33,334 nt of DNA from Nostoc mirabile CHAB5784 (GTDB lineage: Bacteria; Cyanobacteriota; Cyanobacteriia; Cyanobacteriales; Nostocaceae): the NCBI RefSeq assembly GCF_020829645.1, contig NZ_JAIVFS010000093.1:1-33334 (forward strand), read 5' to 3'. Shown piece by piece: positions 8,075-16,389 of this stretch (its first letter is position 1; each line of letters starts with the position of its first letter). Below the pieces are notes generated by a model, which worked only from the letters and a program-made list of their open reading frames with translations, ran no database searches and had not been told where the DNA came from. Position numbers and translations under genes: made by a program.

Positions 8075-8332
8075 CTAATGACTAACTTTGCCTTTAATTA
8101 AACGGTGGAAAAGGCGGCAAGGCCACAAAAAAGCTCCACATATACTTACTGAGGCGATGGCGGCCACAACTCGCCAAGTCGAACTAGACTCAGTGGCAGA
8201 ATCTGAAGGGTGAGCTTGTGTGCTTTTAGCTAATTCTGGGACTGAATGAGATAGCTGACTGGCTGTAGTCACCCCTTCAATCGCTGCTCCAATTAGATAA
8301 GCTACTAGGGCAATTACTAGCCAGTGATTCAT
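8075..8332 (-). CDS. Small membrane protein, unknown
   Basis: From ATG 8332 (or TTG 8341) the protein has about 85 residues. An N-terminal hydrophobic segment (LVIALVAYLIGAAIEG) and a second one near 58-75 (VVAAIASVSICGAFLW) flank a Ser/Thr/Ala-rich loop. The tail RLFHRLIKGKVSH is basic, placing both ends on the same side. I do not recognise the family. The stop codon lies next to the CTAATGA tandem repeat, so the last residues may be repeat-derived. A co-oriented hypothetical gene lies 64 bases upstream. Confidence 0.5.
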   Translation of the reverse strand: MNHWLVIALVAYLIGAAIEGVTTASQLSHSVPELAKSTQAHPSDSATESSSTWRVVAAIASVSICGAFLWPCRLFHRLIKGKVSH

Positions 8333-8395
8333 AATATTCAACTGTTTGAACTCTGAGCGTATGCTTGGCGGTGAGGAATCATTTGATTTCTCGTA

Positions 8396-8635
8396 CTAAT
8401 GATTGCCGCCTTGCCCGAAGGATAATCGACCTTCAGCTGTATCACGAATCAGGGGCAGTTTAGATTTTATATAAGTATTAAGGCTGCTATCTGCCTGGGG
8501 ATCAATAGACTGCTTCGCTTTTAACTGCTGGAGAAGCACTTGTACTAAAGCAGCATCGTCAAACTGGAGCAGGGTGCTGACCTGGGTAGACTCGATTACA
8601 GCCCAAAGCTGTTGCATCATTTTGGCAGTGACCAT
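8396..8635 (-). CDS. Small soluble hypothetical protein
   Basis: The 79-residue protein begins MVTAKMMQQLWAVIESTQ and ends GRLSFGQGGNH. It looks helical (LLQFDDAALVQVLLQQLKAK), then TYIKSKLPLIRDTAEGR. There is no membrane segment or metal site. I cannot name the family. The regular amphipathic helices, the clean ATG and its coupling to the following small membrane-protein gene argue for a real gene. Confidence 0.55.
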   Translation of the reverse strand: MVTAKMMQQLWAVIESTQVSTLLQFDDAALVQVLLQQLKAKQSIDPQADSSLNTYIKSKLPLIRDTAEGRLSFGQGGNH

Positions 8636-8808
8636 GAGTCTGTAACCTCTTAAGCTTTTCTTTATATTTACACGGATTTGGAATTTGTGGTTAGTTTTTA
8701 TCTGAAGATTTATAAAGATATAGGCTGAAAATGCCTGAGTCAGTTAAACCAGTTGAGTTATAGCGTTTTTCAATTCGATTGAAATTTTTTTAAGACGGCG
8801 CTGGCTTT

Positions 8809-9095
8809 CCTTAAAAAGGCTTGTAATTACCAACATTTTTTTGTAACAGTCAAGTGTAGCACTGACCCACATCCCGCCCAGAACTTAAGTTCTGGGCTAA
8901 TAGCTCAAGTCCACTTAAGTGGACTGAAATTTTCGCTTTCACAAAGTCCAGCCATTTACATCGCTTAAAATCTTGTATTTAGTCCTCTTGAGAGGACTTT
9001 AGCTATTAGCTTTGGAATTTATTCCTAAGCGGGATAGCAACGAAGCAAGTGATTGAAGATTGAAAAGATGTGGGTAATAACAAGCCTTAAAAAGG
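8809..9095. repeat. Nested-palindrome element, copy 1 (about 287 bp)
   Basis: The outer inverted repeat runs from TTAAAAAGGCTTGTAATTACC (8811) to GGTAATAACAAGCCTTAAAAA (ending 9093). Inside are perfect short palindromes: AGAACTTAAGTTCT, AGTCCACTTAAGTGGACT and AGTCCTCTTGAGAGGACT. The GGGCTAATAGCT word and its inverted counterpart AGCTATTAGC bracket the centre. Copy 2 at 14939-15203 is nearly identical over about 220 bases. Related cores are at 13641-13760 and 31863-32028. Confidence 0.85.
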
Positions 9096-9396
9096 AGGGA
9101 ATTAGAGCAAGGCTTTTGAAAAGCCACAATGCAGACATACGTAGGCTTCAGCGCTTTTTATAGAGGTAAACTTCAGTCGTCTTCGCTGTCGGCTACTTTT
9201 GCTAGAAATTTATCGTAAATAAAAGGGTTTAAGACCCCAACCATTACACATAGTTCAGTTTCAGTCGGGGTTTAAATCCCCCGAAGTTGCCACAACGCGG
9301 GGAACCCGCGCAAGGCACTTCTCTTCTCTACGAGACGCTACGCGAACGTCTGAAACTCTCTTCAATTTTGAATTTTGAATTTTGAATTTTGAATTG
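9096..9396. repeat. Repeat-filled gap after copy 1
   Basis: It holds GGGTTTAAGACCCC at 9225 and GGGGTTTAAATCCCCC at 9267, inverted words. Also present are an ACGAGACGCTACGCGAACGTCT-type interspersed unit at 9328-9351 and a TTTTGAA heptamer array at 9363-9396 ending against the stop of the next minus-strand gene. No convincing gene is present. Confidence 0.55.
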
Positions 9397-9969
9397 TTAT
9401 TGTGGAACTTTAGCACAAGCTCCTTCCTGACCAGAAGGATCGGCAAAAACTGCTAAAGTGTGATATTCAGGGTTATCTGTTTTATATATCACACGAAAAG
9501 TATACAACTTATTTCTACCTTGCCCTTCAGTAACAACTGTTAAAAGTGTATTGCTAGTGGGAGGAAGCCCAGGAATATTCAGTTTTTGAATTCGTCTGAG
9601 TTGAATTACATTCGCTGCGGAGTTTTTACAATCTCCTGCATTACTATTAGAGTCTTGACCAAACTGCATACATACTGGCCCATCAAAGTCTATAGTTACC
9701 TGTGATGGATCGTTTAACCAAACTTTTTTAATTACTTCTCCAGCCGGAATAAAGCTTAAGTTTGTTCCTTGTTGATACCAAACGTCGATGGTAGGTATCG
9801 CTCCTCCTAAACCCTGTGCTTGACAGGAAAATATGGAACGCAGAACAGCGTTATTAGCAACAGCGCGGCCTACCAACAAGAACATAGCAACCGAGAAAAT
9901 TAAGGAAGCTATAGGTAGGAAATAAGAATTACGTGGGGTATTTCCTGACAAATTAGGTTTATTTTTCAT
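9397..9969 (-). CDS. VirB9/TraK-like exported protein, short form (end of T4SS cluster)
   Basis: The 190-residue protein has a basic start and one N-terminal hydrophobic segment (about 15-37, YFLPIASLIFSVAMFLLVGR), so it is exported or anchored. The exported part reads like the N-terminal domain of VirB9/TraK: IPAGEVIKKVWLNDPSQVTI, later LRRIQKLNIPG, then NTLLTVVTEG and KLYTFRVIY. Paired Cys in VCMQFG and GDCKN could form a disulfide. The C-terminal VirB7-binding domain usual in VirB9 is missing. It lies 124 bases downstream of the VirB10-like gene, the expected VirB9 neighbourhood although the order is reversed from Agrobacterium. The assignment is by motif reading plus context and is tentative. 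Confidence 0.6.
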   Translation of the reverse strand: MKNKPNLSGNTPRNSYFLPIASLIFSVAMFLLVGRAVANNAVLRSIFSCQAQGLGGAIPTIDVWYQQGTNLSFIPAGEVIKKVWLNDPSQVTIDFDGPVCMQFGQDSNSNAGDCKNSAANVIQLRRIQKLNIPGLPPTSNTLLTVVTEGQGRNKLYTFRVIYKTDNPEYHTLAVFADPSGQEGACAKVPQ

Positions 9970-10093
9970 GGTTGCAAATTGGGAGATTGGTAGATAGAAC
10001 AGGAGAATATGGGAAAGATAGAATGAAAACTAATTACCAATTACCATTACCCAATCAAAAATCTAAAATTGGTATAAATCCTACCTGCTAAAA

Positions 10094-11695
10094 CTAGATT
10101 GGTTGATTAACGTATAGTTCAACAGTTGTGCCAGCTTTCATATACCAAATATTAGTTGGTTGTGACATTTGGGCGATCGCCTGTTGATTACGTTGGGCAA
10201 TTTGGGGTACTAAAGACTCCCTAAGACCACCTTCTAAGACCGCAGCTGCAAGGTCGCGTCTGTTCTCAGTCTCACTAATAAGGCCAGTAGTGGTGCTGAC
10301 GCGATCCGGGTTGCTGTCTGTGGGGTCGCTAGTTCTTATAGTATATGGCACGATTTTGGTATCAGGGCGATTTATTAACTCTGCTGCTTTACCAAGACCT
10401 CCCAAAACGAATGATCCTAGATCCATTGATGCTATGGACGAACTTGGATCGGGATATTTACTTGCTACTAAAGGTTTACCTTGGCTACCGCGAACAATAA
10501 TTGCATTGTTGGGTAAGCTTTGTTCGGTAAGGTTGCCATCATTTTGCGAGATAAGTTTAGTTACGTTCATCTGCAAAAGACCTTGTTCGTTAATGGAACT
10601 AATTTCAGCTAGGAATTCGGTGTTTGCAGGTATAACGGTAGTACCATCCTTAGCTTTTAGGGCGTCTTGCAATCGGATCACAAATACATTTTTCGCTTGG
10701 CTTGTTTCATCACCACCGCCTGACCTAGTAGTAGTTTCCCCAAATATTGCTGTTGCTAACACAGCTTTAGCACTAGTCCCTACTGCTAAGGATTTTTGTC
10801 CCAAGGGTTGCGCTTGGCTCACCGCAGGAGCAGGAGTTTCCGGTGGGGGTGTCTGTTCCTGCGGCTGCGGATTGTTTGCAGGTTCAGGAGCAGCTGCGAT
10901 GTTAGTAGGTTGACTGGTAGCATTTACTTGACCGTAGCTACCTAATTTTGCTAACCTTCTCCACTCTTCAAATACGCTTGGTGGAGATTGTGGAGTTATA
11001 TTGACTACAGTCTGAGGTTGGGTGTTTGGCTTCACAACTGGTAGTTGGGGCGATCGCACAGGTTGAGAAGCAGGTACTCTAACGATGCGCTCAACTGTCA
11101 CTGTTCGAGGCACGTAAGCTGTTGGTGGTGGGGGTGTTGGGATCACTCTTTCTGTGCCTCTGGAAGATACTGACGGTTCTTTTAAAGCTACTGTAGGCGT
11201 TGATTTGGCAGTTCTGAGTTGTTGTTGGGCGGCTTTCACCATCTCTGCTTGTTCAGTCAGGGCTAATTTCGTTTTCAGAGTATCTACTTCACCTTCTAGC
11301 TGTTGAGAGGTAGATTCATCAGTTGGCTGCTCAGGCACTTGTGGAGAAACAATCTCTTTTGGCTTTGAACTGGTACTCATCAACTGGGACAAAAACACAC
11401 CACCCACCAAAACGATCGCAAAGGTGGCGGCCCCTACCAAGCCTAACTTGGCAAAGGGATTAGATGAGAGGGGTTGCTTAGTCTGAACTTCTTGTGGTTG
11501 AGAAAGCGACTCTTGCGGTGTTGCAGAGTCTTCTGATCCTTGGGTATCGGTAGAAGAAGATTCTTCTTCAAGGCCAAATTCCCTTAACTTATCTGATTCC
11601 CAATCAAAAGATTCTACATCTTGTTGGTGAGCATCGGTAGTTAGAGTAAATCCATTTTGAGCAGGTGTTTCCGTAGGAATTGAGTATTTAGTCAT
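10094..11695 (-). CDS. VirB10/TrbI-like T4SS scaffold protein
   Basis: From ATG 11695 the protein has 533 residues. The cytoplasmic N-terminus is acidic. One membrane helix lies at about 84-106 (LGLVGAATFAIVLVGGVFLS). A short coiled coil and a long Pro/Gln-rich periplasmic linker follow (TPPPPTAYVPR, PPPETPAPAVS). The C-terminal domain of about 230 residues has the TrbI-like signature of a small-molecule-dock β-barrel (VIPANTEFLAEISSINEQG, then AGTTVELYVNQPI at the very end). This layout is that of VirB10, which spans the envelope and gates the secretion channel. ATG 11695 shares a 4-base ATGA overlap with the stop of the upstream VirB8-like gene, which fixes the start and implies coupled translation. 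Confidence 0.78.
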   Translation of the reverse strand: MTKYSIPTETPAQNGFTLTTDAHQQDVESFDWESDKLREFGLEEESSSTDTQGSEDSATPQESLSQPQEVQTKQPLSSNPFAKLGLVGAATFAIVLVGGVFLSQLMSTSSKPKEIVSPQVPEQPTDESTSQQLEGEVDTLKTKLALTEQAEMVKAAQQQLRTAKSTPTVALKEPSVSSRGTERVIPTPPPPTAYVPRTVTVERIVRVPASQPVRSPQLPVVKPNTQPQTVVNITPQSPPSVFEEWRRLAKLGSYGQVNATSQPTNIAAAPEPANNPQPQEQTPPPETPAPAVSQAQPLGQKSLAVGTSAKAVLATAIFGETTTRSGGGDETSQAKNVFVIRLQDALKAKDGTTVIPANTEFLAEISSINEQGLLQMNVTKLISQNDGNLTEQSLPNNAIIVRGSQGKPLVASKYPDPSSSIASMDLGSFVLGGLGKAAELINRPDTKIVPYTIRTSDPTDSNPDRVSTTTGLISETENRRDLAAAVLEGGLRESLVPQIAQRNQQAIAQMSQPTNIWYMKAGTTVELYVNQPI

Positions 11696-12402
11696 GGTAA
11701 AGCTTGGTTGGGATTTCCAGAACAATTTTTATCTTTGATATCACATACATTATAAATTTCTAATCTGGCTTCACCAAGGCGGTAAGCTGCGAACTGCAAT
11801 GGTAATGCTGCATTTGGTAGGGAAGTTGCGGGTTCATCTATTGCTCTAACTAAAATTTGTTTATTAAACGAAGTTGATTTTCCTAACCTGTCATAACCGC
11901 TAAAAACTAGTTGATTAGCATACATCTCAACTTTCCACTGTCCATTACCTTTACCTATTTCTGTAGGTTGAGATATTTTTTGGATTACTAGTACATTCTC
12001 TGCTCCTCTATTAACATTTTCAAATTGGCTATCTGGATTTAAATTGGTAATTTCTGACTTAAGTTTTTCTTTAAAATTATCAGCTACCAGTTGGGAAGTA
12101 ATTTCCCAGACTTGCGTTGGCGGCTGTTGTTCTGACGAGGTAAGCATTAAGCTCATAGTTTCACCCACAAACCGCCGAATAGCCTCTGGCTGTCGCTCTA
12201 AATTTGGTTGGGGGTCTACGGTTATAGTGCGACCATCAACAAGTTGCACTAAACTTTGAGGTGTAAGTTGCCGACCTAATTGTTGTAACATAGACCCGTG
12301 AAATAGTAGTAAAAGTAAGGTAAATACATGTAACCCAAATGTTCCTACTGCTAACAGTGGCAATGGGTTATTTTTCCTATTTTCTGGTTTGAGTAATTGC
12401 AT
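11692..12402 (-). CDS. VirB8/TraE-like inner membrane protein, paralogue A
   Basis: The 236-residue protein is built like VirB8: a short basic cytoplasmic start (MQLLKPENRKNN), one membrane helix at about 14-35 (LLAVGTFGLHVFTLLLLLFH), and a periplasmic domain of about 200 residues. The domain contains FVGETMSLML, QWKVEMYANQLV, FNKQILVRAIDEP and RLEIYNV. It is a diverged paralogue of the gene at 12742-13569 with the same order of motifs. VirB8 proteins nucleate assembly and contact VirB10. The stop overlaps the VirB10-like start (ATGA). The VirB8 call rests on topology, domain size and context; no residue-level signature is decisive. Confidence 0.65.
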   Translation of the reverse strand: MQLLKPENRKNNPLPLLAVGTFGLHVFTLLLLLFHGSMLQQLGRQLTPQSLVQLVDGRTITVDPQPNLERQPEAIRRFVGETMSLMLTSSEQQPPTQVWEITSQLVADNFKEKLKSEITNLNPDSQFENVNRGAENVLVIQKISQPTEIGKGNGQWKVEMYANQLVFSGYDRLGKSTSFNKQILVRAIDEPATSLPNAALPLQFAAYRLGEARLEIYNVCDIKDKNCSGNPNQALP

Positions 12403-12461
12403 TAATAATTATATAAATTGACTTAGTGAATTAGAAATCTATAGGACTTATTTAGGTCTTA

Positions 12462-12623
12462 GAGGTTGTTTGAAAAGTGTTTCACTGTGACTTTAGGTAC
12501 TTTTAGATCCCCCCTACCCCCCCTTAAAAAGGGGGGAACCGGAGTTAAAGTCCCCCTTTTTAAGGGGGATTTAGGAGCATCTAAAACTTTTGATACCAAT
12601 AAAAGGACTTTTCAAACATCCTC
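12462..12623 (+). mobile_element. MITE, 162 bp, with TTA target duplication
   Basis: The terminal inverted repeats are GAGGTTGTTTGAAAAGT and, at the right, ACTTTTCAAACATCCTC. The element is flanked by TTA at 12459-12461 and TTA at 12624-12626. The interior carries CCCCCCTTAAAAAGGGGGG and CCCCCTTTTTAAGGGGG palindromes and no coding capacity. The ends and the 3-bp TNA duplication resemble those of IS5-family (ISL2-like) elements, so mobilisation in trans is inferred. It separates the two VirB8-like genes. Confidence 0.88.
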
Positions 12624-12741
12624 TTATTTGATTTTTAAAAAAACTCCCTACAACTCGAAAAAGCTGATTCCCCACTCCCGTTCGGCTACGCTCACGGCAA
12701 GCCCAGTACAGACGCGATTAATCGCGTCTCTCCCCACCTAC
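12624..12741. repeat. Gap with GACGCGATTAATCGCGTC repeat
   Basis: After the MITE the spacer holds TTCGGCTACGCTCACGGCAAG-type interspersed sequence (12681-12700) and the perfect palindrome at 12711-12728. It abuts the stop of VirB8-like paralogue B. No gene is seen. Confidence 0.6.
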
Positions 12742-13569
12742 TCATCTGATAAAGCTATCAGATGTTTGTCCAGCTCCGCATTGTATAAATTTATCATCGT
12801 TAAGGCTGTTGTTGCGATCTAGCAAACATAAGTTACGAATTTCATAAATTTCTAATCTATCAGCGCGGACACTATAAATTGCTTTTTGCAAGTCTGTGCC
12901 ATTGTCGCCTTGGGGATTACCGAAATAATCTGCTGCACGTACAAGTAAATCTTTGTTAAAAGGAGTTATGAGTCTTGCACCACCAACTCGGTTTTTTTGA
13001 ATTAAATCGGCTACCATACCCACTCGCCACTTACCTGGTGCAATTTGTTTTGGCGGATCAACCCGCTTAATAACTAATTGTGATGTCATAACTAGGTTAG
13101 GATTTTCAGAGAAAACTTCTGTCGGTGTCATTTCTGCAACTGTGCTTAAGAAACCTTTGCGAAAGTCTTCGGATAAGGCAAAACTAGCTATCCAACTGCT
13201 GGTACTAACTTTTTGACTACTCCCTTGAGGTGTTTGAATAAGAATTCCTAAATCTGGTTTGGGGTTTGCAACTTCTTCGATATTTTGTGGTGGTAAGGTT
13301 CCAGACCAGCTAAACATTGATATCATCGTTTTGCTGATGAATTGACGAATTGCTTCTGGTTCTCTTGCTAAATCATCGATATTAGCTACTGGTTTACCGT
13401 CTATTAATTGCACAAAGTTGGGAGGTTTCCTCACACTGAGTTGGCGAATATTTAGCCCTTGTAATAAGAATAAAAATAAAACTAATATATGTAAACTGAA
13501 GGTTGCGATCGCAAAAATTGTCAAAACACTTGCCGTCGTTCTTTGTCTTTTTCCCAGTAAACGCACCAT
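12742..13569 (-). CDS. VirB8/TraE-like inner membrane protein, paralogue B
   Basis: The 275-residue protein starts at an ATG preceded by GAGGTG. Its membrane helix at about 14-38 (LTIFAIATFSLHILVLFLFL) follows a basic start. The periplasmic part parallels paralogue A: FVQLIDGKPV/LVQLVDGRTI, EPEAIRQFI/QPEAIRRFV, KWRVGMVADLI, FNKDLLVRAAD and RLEIYEI. It is about 40 residues longer because of an insert near 105-125 and a longer, Cys-containing tail. Two VirB8-like subunits in one cluster may form a hetero-oligomer, but that is inference. The stop lies next to a GACGCGATTAATCGCGTC repeat (12711-12728). Confidence 0.65.
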   Translation of the reverse strand: MVRLLGKRQRTTASVLTIFAIATFSLHILVLFLFLLQGLNIRQLSVRKPPNFVQLIDGKPVANIDDLAREPEAIRQFISKTMISMFSWSGTLPPQNIEEVANPKPDLGILIQTPQGSSQKVSTSSWIASFALSEDFRKGFLSTVAEMTPTEVFSENPNLVMTSQLVIKRVDPPKQIAPGKWRVGMVADLIQKNRVGGARLITPFNKDLLVRAADYFGNPQGDNGTDLQKAIYSVRADRLEIYEIRNLCLLDRNNSLNDDKFIQCGAGQTSDSFIR

Positions 13570-13640
13570 TTACTCACCTCTTTTGCAGAAAACTTCAGCT
13601 ATTATATATTAATTATAGGGCTATTTTATTTTATACATAA

Positions 13641-13760
13641 ACCGCCCATAACTAAAGTTCTAGGCTAATAGCTAAAGTCCGTTAAAACGGACTAGAACCT
13701 TTGCTCAGTCATCTTTAGATGACTTTCGCTATTAGACTCAGAATTCATTCTGAGGCGGGC
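13641..13760. repeat. Nested-palindrome element, core only (copy 3)
   Basis: It starts CCGCCC and ends GGCGGG. It contains CTAAAGTTCTAG, GGCTAATAGCTAAAGTCCG, AGTCCGTTAAAACGGACT, GTCATCTTTAGATGAC and GCTATTAG in the same order as copies 1 and 2. The outer arms of copies 1 and 2 are absent. It occupies the gap between the VirB6-like and VirB8-like genes. Confidence 0.8.
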
Positions 13761-13864
13761 TAGATGATAATGAAATAACCTTGATATTAATTACAATTTG
13801 CATACAATTCAGCGGTTACGACACTTATCAAAATTTTATTCATTTTGAATTTTGAATTTTGAAT

Positions 13865-14926
13865 TTATATTCTCTCCCTTACTAAAGAAGCCGTATTGCT
13901 GATAGCGCTGAACACTGCAAAACCGCCAGCACCAGCCACAAGTAACGATAAAATTGGTGCTAAAATTCCCAGAAAAATTATGAACCACATTAAATCTGGA
14001 TCAGCACTAACATTTTGACCTGGCCCATTTACAATAACTGCGGCAGTCACCACAGCAATAACATTGAATGAAATTTTTGCGATTCCAATAGATAAAAATC
14101 CGGTCAGCCATGCAAAAATTGGTTTACCAGCTACAGGTAGTAAAGATCCACCTACAGCTATTGGCCCTAAAAGTGCTATCAGCAACATAGTAGCTTCTAT
14201 CAGATTTTGAAACGCATATTGTAAGGAAATTAAAAAGTTTTTGATGCTTGTTTGGACTGTAGAACCTAACAAAGAATTAAATGAGGTTTCTGATACAAAG
14301 CCTTTGCTATATCTAATATCATCTACCCTAGTTTGTAGTCTAATTATCCAGTTTTGATTTCTGTATGTATTTCTATATTTCTGCAAGAGAATGTTGATTT
14401 TATCGGCAGCGCTGACAAAGCATTGACTTTGTTGAGTGCCAGTTAGCGATTGGCAAGGACGCAGAAAAGAACCAGTTACTTCTTCAGCAACACTCATATT
14501 CAGTGCTTGCTGATAGATTTTATTGGCATCTGCTGTTACCAATATTTGCTGATTCACAGTGTTTAAAGTACCCCGTAATCCCAGTGTCAGATTAGAAAGG
14601 ATACTTCCATTGCCTGAATTACTTAAGAGAATCACCACCACAAAAGGCCAGATTAAAGCTGATATTGGACGACTATATTCGTAGGATATTAAGTCTTTGA
14701 GGAATTGTATCATAAAAAATAACAGGGTTCCTACCGCAAAAAAAATACCCAGATTTGTCAGCGCTCCATACAAGTTATTACTGGTGGTAGTTTGTAATAA
14801 ATCCAGCCATTGTTTATTCCAACCGTTGGCAATACTTAGAGAAGTTACTGCACCATTATCGAGAACGTCATCAATGCCTACTTGGCGGCCTAGTTGGGCA
14901 AAAATTAGTTGAATAGCAAGTTGCAT
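13865..14926 (-). CDS. VirB6/TrbL-like polytopic membrane protein
   Basis: The protein has about 353 residues and five hydrophobic segments: GALTNLGIFFAVGTLLFFMI, PISALIWPFVVVILL, LIEATMLLIALLGPIAVGG, FLSIGIAKISFNVIAVVTAA and DLMWFIIFLGILAPILSLLV. A hydrophilic periplasm-sized loop with two or three Cys separates segments 2 and 3. This is the topology of VirB6/TrbL, the inner-membrane channel core. Start choice: ATG 14953 would add nine residues, but that ATG lies within sequence shared with the repeat copy at 8809. ATG 14926 is therefore preferred, though neither has a good ribosome site. The stop touches a TTTTGAA repeat. Confidence 0.65.
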   Translation of the reverse strand: MQLAIQLIFAQLGRQVGIDDVLDNGAVTSLSIANGWNKQWLDLLQTTTSNNLYGALTNLGIFFAVGTLLFFMIQFLKDLISYEYSRPISALIWPFVVVILLSNSGNGSILSNLTLGLRGTLNTVNQQILVTADANKIYQQALNMSVAEEVTGSFLRPCQSLTGTQQSQCFVSAADKINILLQKYRNTYRNQNWIIRLQTRVDDIRYSKGFVSETSFNSLLGSTVQTSIKNFLISLQYAFQNLIEATMLLIALLGPIAVGGSLLPVAGKPIFAWLTGFLSIGIAKISFNVIAVVTAAVIVNGPGQNVSADPDLMWFIIFLGILAPILSLLVAGAGGFAVFSAISNTASLVRERI

Positions 14927-14938
14927 TTTGAGTTGATG

Positions 14939-15203
14939 GGCTGTTAGCAACATTTTTTTGTAACAGTAAAAGTGTAGCACTTACTCACATCCTGCCCAGA
15001 ACTTAAGTTCTGGGCTAATAGCTCAAGTCCACTTAAGTGGACTGAAATTTTCGCTTTCACAAGGTCTAGCCATCTACATCGCTTAAAATATTGTATTTAG
15101 TCCTCTTGAGAGGACTTTAGCTATTAGCTTTGGAATTTATTCCTAAGCGGGATAGCAACGAAGCTAGTGATTGAAAAGATGTGGGTAACGACAAGCCTTA
15201 AAA
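14939..15203. repeat. Nested-palindrome element, copy 2
   Basis: It is nearly identical to copy 1 from AACATTTTTTTGTAACAG (14949) through GATGTGGGTAA (15178-15188). It ends in AAGCCTTAAAAGGCTT at 15193. The same internal palindromes and AATAGCT words are present. It lies immediately upstream of the VirB6-like start and may have replaced its original leader. Confidence 0.85.
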
Positions 15204-15215
15204 GGCTTGCTCTTA

Positions 15216-15300
15216 GAGTTTATTTACCCCCCTTTTTAAGGGGGTTATAGGGGATCAATAAATGCCTAAAATCACAGCCAAGCACTTTTCAAGCAAGCTC
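15216..15300. mobile_element. Short MITE of the GAGGTTGTTTGAAAAGT family, 85 bp, TTA duplication
   Basis: It is flanked by TTA at 15213-15215 and TTA at 15301-15303. It has GAGTTT at the left and CACTTTTCAAGCAAGCTC at the right. The interior keeps one CCCCCCTTTTTAAGGGGG hairpin plus GATCAATAAATGCCTAAAATCACAG, matching in reverse the copy at 419-480. It is an internally shortened member lying 12 bp from nested-palindrome copy 2. Confidence 0.8.
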
Positions 15301-15388
15301 TTAAGGATTTTAAAAAATATATGGAAAATTAGAGTTTTTTTATCCTAAAATCCTACTTCCCAACTTTTTCTCTGTCAGTGTTGCTGAA

Positions 15389-16309
15389 TTAGGGGATAAC
15401 TTCGCACAATAATTTATCACGAATTTCCAATGGTTTTAACCGCAAATTCATCCCGCATTTATCCAACGCCTCTCTGCCAAACAAATCTAGTTGAGAAGTA
15501 GCTCGTAAAAGTCGCGCCGCTTCTGTAGATGAATCTACTCTCCGAGCGCGATTCGCCTCTTCTGCCTGTTGAGAAATGTTTGCCAAATTTAAATTAGAAT
15601 ATTGTAAAGACTGATTTGTTTGTATTGTCTGAGCAAATGTTTCACCTAGAAATTGTGATTGTGCCTCTTGAATTCTAATAGTTTGTAATTGAGTAACACC
15701 TATTAATTGTGCTAAATTCAAAATAGCCCTGACAATTGCACTATTTCCAGCATTAGGACCTCCAGAACCTCCAGGAAGAGTAGAAAGAGCAGTCTGAATG
15801 TTTTGAGTATATGTGCTTTTCGCCGCCTCTAACTGTCCGGCAGAACCGGCAATATTTTCTAGTGTTTCTTCAGTATTTTCTAACTTTACTTGTGTCCGAT
15901 TTTGTCCATCTTTACCAAGAATAGCTTCTGCGGCTCCACGGGTAATAAAACGATTGAGTTCAATATTAACTAAATTTCCCCGTATTGCTGCATTATTTTC
16001 AAAGCGGCTTCCTCTAGACTGTGAACGATAAGATTCGTTGATAACGTTATCACGAACCTTTTGTCCCGCAGCGACGGGGTTAGGTATCTTCAATTCTGTA
16101 TCTCCCTTGGAACTATCAAGAGCATTTCGACTCTCTGCTTCTACAGGGTTTAAGTTTTCGCTCAGATTATTTTGAAAGTATTTTCCCATATCTATAGAAT
16201 ATGATTTAAAATCAGTCCAAACCTGCCCTAATCCCGTCTGTGTTTGTGCCATTGCTGGTAGGATTGCCAGGGATAGCAACGCAAGAGTAAAAATGGTAGT
16301 TTTTCGCAT
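15389..16309 (-). CDS. VirB5/TrbJ-like exported coiled-coil protein
   Basis: From ATG 16309 the protein has 306 residues. It opens with a classic signal peptide, MRKTTIFTLALLSLAILPAM, ending AMAQ. The open frame extends 48 codons further upstream, but that part is translated repeat (GLGGLGLGG) and is rejected. The mature protein is helical and Gln/Asn/Ala-rich: FKSYSIDMGKYFQ, NTEETLENIAGSAGQLEAAK, QSQFLGETFAQTIQTNQS, ANISQQAEEANRARR. It ends with two Cys (DKCGMNL, KLLCEVIP). An exported helical protein downstream of VirB4 is typical of VirB5/TrbJ minor pilins or adhesins. The family call is contextual. Confidence 0.62.
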   Translation of the reverse strand: MRKTTIFTLALLSLAILPAMAQTQTGLGQVWTDFKSYSIDMGKYFQNNLSENLNPVEAESRNALDSSKGDTELKIPNPVAAGQKVRDNVINESYRSQSRGSRFENNAAIRGNLVNIELNRFITRGAAEAILGKDGQNRTQVKLENTEETLENIAGSAGQLEAAKSTYTQNIQTALSTLPGGSGGPNAGNSAIVRAILNLAQLIGVTQLQTIRIQEAQSQFLGETFAQTIQTNQSLQYSNLNLANISQQAEEANRARRVDSSTEAARLLRATSQLDLFGREALDKCGMNLRLKPLEIRDKLLCEVIP

Positions 16310-16389
16310 ACATTTGTGCCTGAAAAAGGTAGACGATATTAAGTAGAAAGTCAGAAATTTCGAGGATATTTTAAAAGTATTTTTGGTAA

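Noticed and set aside
9261..9446. Minus-strand 61-codon frame
   Set aside because: It is made largely of the TTTTGAA heptamer array and interspersed repeat.
10290..10913. 207-codon plus-strand frame
   Set aside because: It is antisense to the VirB10-like gene, a by-product of its Pro/Gln-rich coding.
12466..12822. 118-codon plus-strand frame
   Set aside because: It is translated MITE and palindromic repeat (PLPPLKKGGTG) running antisense into a VirB8-like gene.
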